From assembly GCF_021653995.1 (NCBI RefSeq), contig NZ_JAJJOZ010000004.1, positions 62,001 through 126,000 of the forward strand: DNA of 64,000 bases. Direction: 5' to 3'. Position numbers and translations under genes: made by a program. Below, in pieces: positions 61,981-64,000 of the stretch (position 1 is its first letter; every line of letters starts with the position of its first letter). The stretch comes from Allopusillimonas lactea. GTDB taxonomy: Bacteria; Pseudomonadota; Gammaproteobacteria; Burkholderiales; Burkholderiaceae_B. Under the pieces are notes generated by a model, which did not search any database, was not told the origin of the DNA, and saw only the letters and a program-made list of their open reading frames with translations.

Positions 61981-62241
61981 TTACGACTCTTGCATCTGCT
62001 TGATCATCCTGTGCAGCGGAGGGATGTCATAACAGCCTTCCAGCTGTGAACGGCCAAGCAGGATGTCGAGCAGTTCGTTGTCCCCCATATCGAACAGCAG
62101 CGTCAACGCGGAAACGTCTTCATCGGTCAACGATGCCTCGTAACGATCGAGAAACCGCGTAATGATCAGATCGTTCTCCAGCAAGCCGCGGCGGGCTCGC
62201 CAGCGCAACCGCGCGCGTTCGAGTTCGGACAGTTGTTTCAT
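61981..62241 (-). CDS. sdhE: Succinate dehydrogenase FAD assembly factor SdhE
   Basis: SdhE (86 residues) promotes covalent flavinylation of SdhA. The diagnostic RGxxE motif appears as RRGLLENDLI near residue 17, and LLFDMGDNELLDILLGR follows. It lies 15 bases downstream of sdhB and 18 bases upstream of gltA, which agrees with its role. Confidence 0.95.
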   Translation of the reverse strand: MKQLSELERARLRWRARRGLLENDLIITRFLDRYEASLTDEDVSALTLLFDMGDNELLDILLGRSQLEGCYDIPPLHRMIKQMQES

Positions 62242-62256
62242 GGGTGATTCTGCCTG

Positions 62257-62973
62257 CTAGATGGTGCGACGGACCAGCATTTCCTTGATCTTGCCGATGG
62301 CTGCGGACGGGTTCAGACCCTTGGGACAGACATCGGTGCAGTTCATGATGGTGTGGCAGCGGAACAGGCGGTACGGATCCTCGAGGTTGTCAAGGCGCTC
62401 ACCGGTGGCGGCGTCGCGCGAGTCCACGATGAAGCGGTAAGCCTGCAGCAAGCCCGCGGGGCCCACGAACTTGTCGGGGTTCCACCAGAAAGACGGGCAG
62501 GCCGTGGAGCAGCATGCGCACAGAATGCACTCGTACAGCCCATCGAGTTCTTCGCGGGCTTCGGGCGACTGCAGGCGTTCGCGCTCGGGCGGCGGCGCAT
62601 CATTGATCAGGAACGGCTTGATCGAATGATACTGGTTGAAGAAGTGCGTCATGTCGACGATCAGGTCGCGCACCACGGGCAGGCCGGGCAGCGGACGCAG
62701 AACGATAGGCTGCTTCAGGTCGCGCAGGTTGGTGATGCAGGCCAGGCCGTTCTTGCCGTTGATGTTCATGGCGTCGGAGCCGCACACGCCTTCGCGGCAG
62801 GAGCGGCGCAGCGCCAGGCTGTCGTCGACATCGCTCTTGATGCGCACCAGCGCATCAAGCAGCATCTTGTCGGTGGGCTGCAGCTCGACCTCGAGCTTCT
62901 GCATATAAGGGCGCTCGTCCTTATCGGGATCGTAGCGGTAGATTTCAAACTTGACGATACGTTTTTCGCTCAT
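62257..62973 (-). CDS. sdhB: Succinate dehydrogenase iron-sulfur subunit
   Basis: SdhB (238 residues) carries the 2Fe-2S cluster (SCREGVCGSDAMNINGKNGL then AC) and the 4Fe-4S and 3Fe-4S clusters (CILCACCSTACPSFWW, CHTIMNCTDVCPKGLNP). It passes electrons from SdhA FAD to ubiquinone. It starts 13 bases after the sdhA stop. Confidence 0.98.
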   Translation of the reverse strand: MSEKRIVKFEIYRYDPDKDERPYMQKLEVELQPTDKMLLDALVRIKSDVDDSLALRRSCREGVCGSDAMNINGKNGLACITNLRDLKQPIVLRPLPGLPVVRDLIVDMTHFFNQYHSIKPFLINDAPPPERERLQSPEAREELDGLYECILCACCSTACPSFWWNPDKFVGPAGLLQAYRFIVDSRDAATGERLDNLEDPYRLFRCHTIMNCTDVCPKGLNPSAAIGKIKEMLVRRTI

Positions 62974-62986
62974 TTCACTATCCTGC

Positions 62987-64000
62987 TTAGAAGGTCCGGG
63001 CCTTGGGCGGGAAGCTCTCGACAGTCATCGGCTTCATCTGCACAGGCTTGTATTCAAGGCGGCTGCCCTCGGAGAACCATAGCGTGTGGCGCAGCCAGTT
63101 CTCGTCGTCGCGCTCGGGGTGGTCGTCGAGCGCATGTGCGCCGCGGCTTTCAGTACGGTTGGCCGCCGACTTCGTGGTGGCGCGCGCCACTTCGATCATG
63201 TTTTCCAACTCGAGCGCTTCCATACGCGCGGTGTTCCACACCTTGGACTTGTCCTTGAAGTAGACGTTCGCGACGCGCTTGGCGATTTCTTCCATGTCGG
63301 ACACGCCTTCGTTGAGCAGCTTGAGCGTGCGGAACACACCGCAGTGCGCCTGCATGCTGTTGCGCATGGCGTTGTGCACCTCGTAGACGTTCTCGCCCGA
63401 CGTGCGGGTTTCGAGGCGGTCGACGCGGGCCAGCGACTGATCGATGGACGACTGGGGGATGCTCTGGTGCGAGTGCTGGCGCTCGGGGTGCGTGCCGACG
63501 ATGTGATTGCCGGCGGAACGGCCGAACACGATCAGGTCAAGCAGCGAATTGGTGCCCAGGCGGTTGGCGCCGTGCACGGAGGTGGCGGCGCATTCGCCGA
63601 TGGCATACAGGCCCTGGATCGGCTTGCTTTCGCCATTGACCCAGTTCATGACCTGGCCGTAGATATTGGTGGGGATGCCGCCCATCTGGTAGTGGATGGT
63701 GGGCACGACCGGAATCGGTTCTTTGATCGGATCGACGTTGGCGAACTTGATGGCGATCTCGCGGATCGAAGGCAGGCGCTTCATGATGGTTTCGGCGCCC
63801 AGGTGATCGAGCTTGAGCGTGACGTAGCTGCCGTCACCGCAACCGCGGCCTTCTTTGATTTCCTGGTCCATCGAGCGCGACACGAAGTCGCGCGGCGCGA
63901 GGTCTTTCAGGGTGGGCGCGTAGCGCTCCATGAAGCGTTCGCCGTCTTTGTTGAGCAGGATGCCGCCTTCGCCGCGCACGCCTTCGGTGATCAGCACGCC
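62987..64000 (-). CDS. sdhA: Succinate dehydrogenase flavoprotein subunit, C-terminal part
   Basis: Only the C-terminal 337 or so residues are in the window; the gene runs off the right edge, so no start is given. Visible parts are EGGILLNKDGERFMERYAP, the active-site region HYQMGGIPTNIYGQV, GECAATSVHGANRLGTNSLLDL, and the C-terminal ESRGAHALDDHPERDD. The histidyl-FAD site lies outside. It oxidises succinate to fumarate in complex II and presumably follows sdhC and sdhD. Confidence 0.97.
   Translation of the reverse strand, partial: GVLITEGVRGEGGILLNKDGERFMERYAPTLKDLAPRDFVSRSMDQEIKEGRGCGDGSYVTLKLDHLGAETIMKRLPSIREIAIKFANVDPIKEPIPVVPTIHYQMGGIPTNIYGQVMNWVNGESKPIQGLYAIGECAATSVHGANRLGTNSLLDLIVFGRSAGNHIVGTHPERQHSHQSIPQSSIDQSLARVDRLETRTSGENVYEVHNAMRNSMQAHCGVFRTLKLLNEGVSDMEEIAKRVANVYFKDKSKVWNTARMEALELENMIEVARATTKSAANRTESRGAHALDDHPERDDENWLRHTLWFSEGSRLEYKPVQMKPMTVESFPPKARTF

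Overview
This is an ordinary-looking 64 kb stretch of core chromosome from a GC-rich betaproteobacterium. It most resembles the Alcaligenaceae/Burkholderiales (the Bordetella, Achromobacter, Castellaniella or Pusillimonas neighbourhood). The reasons are the rimP-nusA-infB-rbfA-truB-typA order, the sdhA-sdhB-sdhE-gltA / odhA-odhB-lpd TCA block, an ftrABCD iron importer arranged as in Bordetella, and class I PHA genes. I cannot name the genus. A run of exactly 100 N inside a 15-bp tandem repeat (32906-33005) shows that this is a draft scaffold.

Layout. (1) 1-7.8 kb is a taurine dissimilation locus: the tail of tauB, tauC, a MocR-type regulator (tauR), the two taurine dehydrogenase subunits (tauX, tauY), and divergently xsc and pta. 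Together these import taurine, deaminate it to sulfoacetaldehyde, split that to acetyl phosphate plus sulfite, and make acetyl-CoA. (2) 7.8-11.6 kb holds an IclR regulator with cobaltochelatase-type CobS and CobT but no CobN. (3) 11.6-13.8 kb is thiO-thiS-thiG for the thiamine thiazole. (4) 13.8-17 kb has a TonB-dependent receptor with a possible Fur box, and a PaaI-type thioesterase. (5) 17.3-25.5 kb is the rimP-to-typA translation and transcription operon, preceded by a structured leader that ends in an intrinsic terminator only 7 bases before the rimP start. (6) 25.9-30.9 kb has an orphan P450, a pseudouridine synthase with a very long disordered N-terminus, scpB, and an initiator tRNA-Met. 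(7) 31.7-34.5 kb has a CobW/COG0523 GTPase and a FemAB-like gene facing away from each other, with the 15-bp minisatellite between them. (8) 34.6-37.8 kb is ftrABCD with a Fur-box-like sequence. (9) 37.9-41.2 kb is phaC, phaB and phaR. (10) 41.3-51.9 kb is housekeeping: pgeF, rluD, bamD, dinG, tex, an unknown gene, trpS carrying an extra YegP-like domain, and zapE. (11) 52-64 kb is TCA metabolism: odhA-odhB-lpd, maeB, and the gltA-sdhE-sdhB-sdhA operon, with sdhA running off the window.

Metabolic links. Xsc/Pta feed acetyl-CoA to GltA and to PHA synthesis (PhaB/PhaC). MaeB carries a phosphotransacetylase-like domain that in characterised relatives senses acetyl-CoA. I found no transposase, prophage, CRISPR array or rRNA. 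The least explained items are the minisatellite in a divergent promoter region, the rimP leader, the CobN-less cobST pair, and several fused or extended housekeeping proteins.
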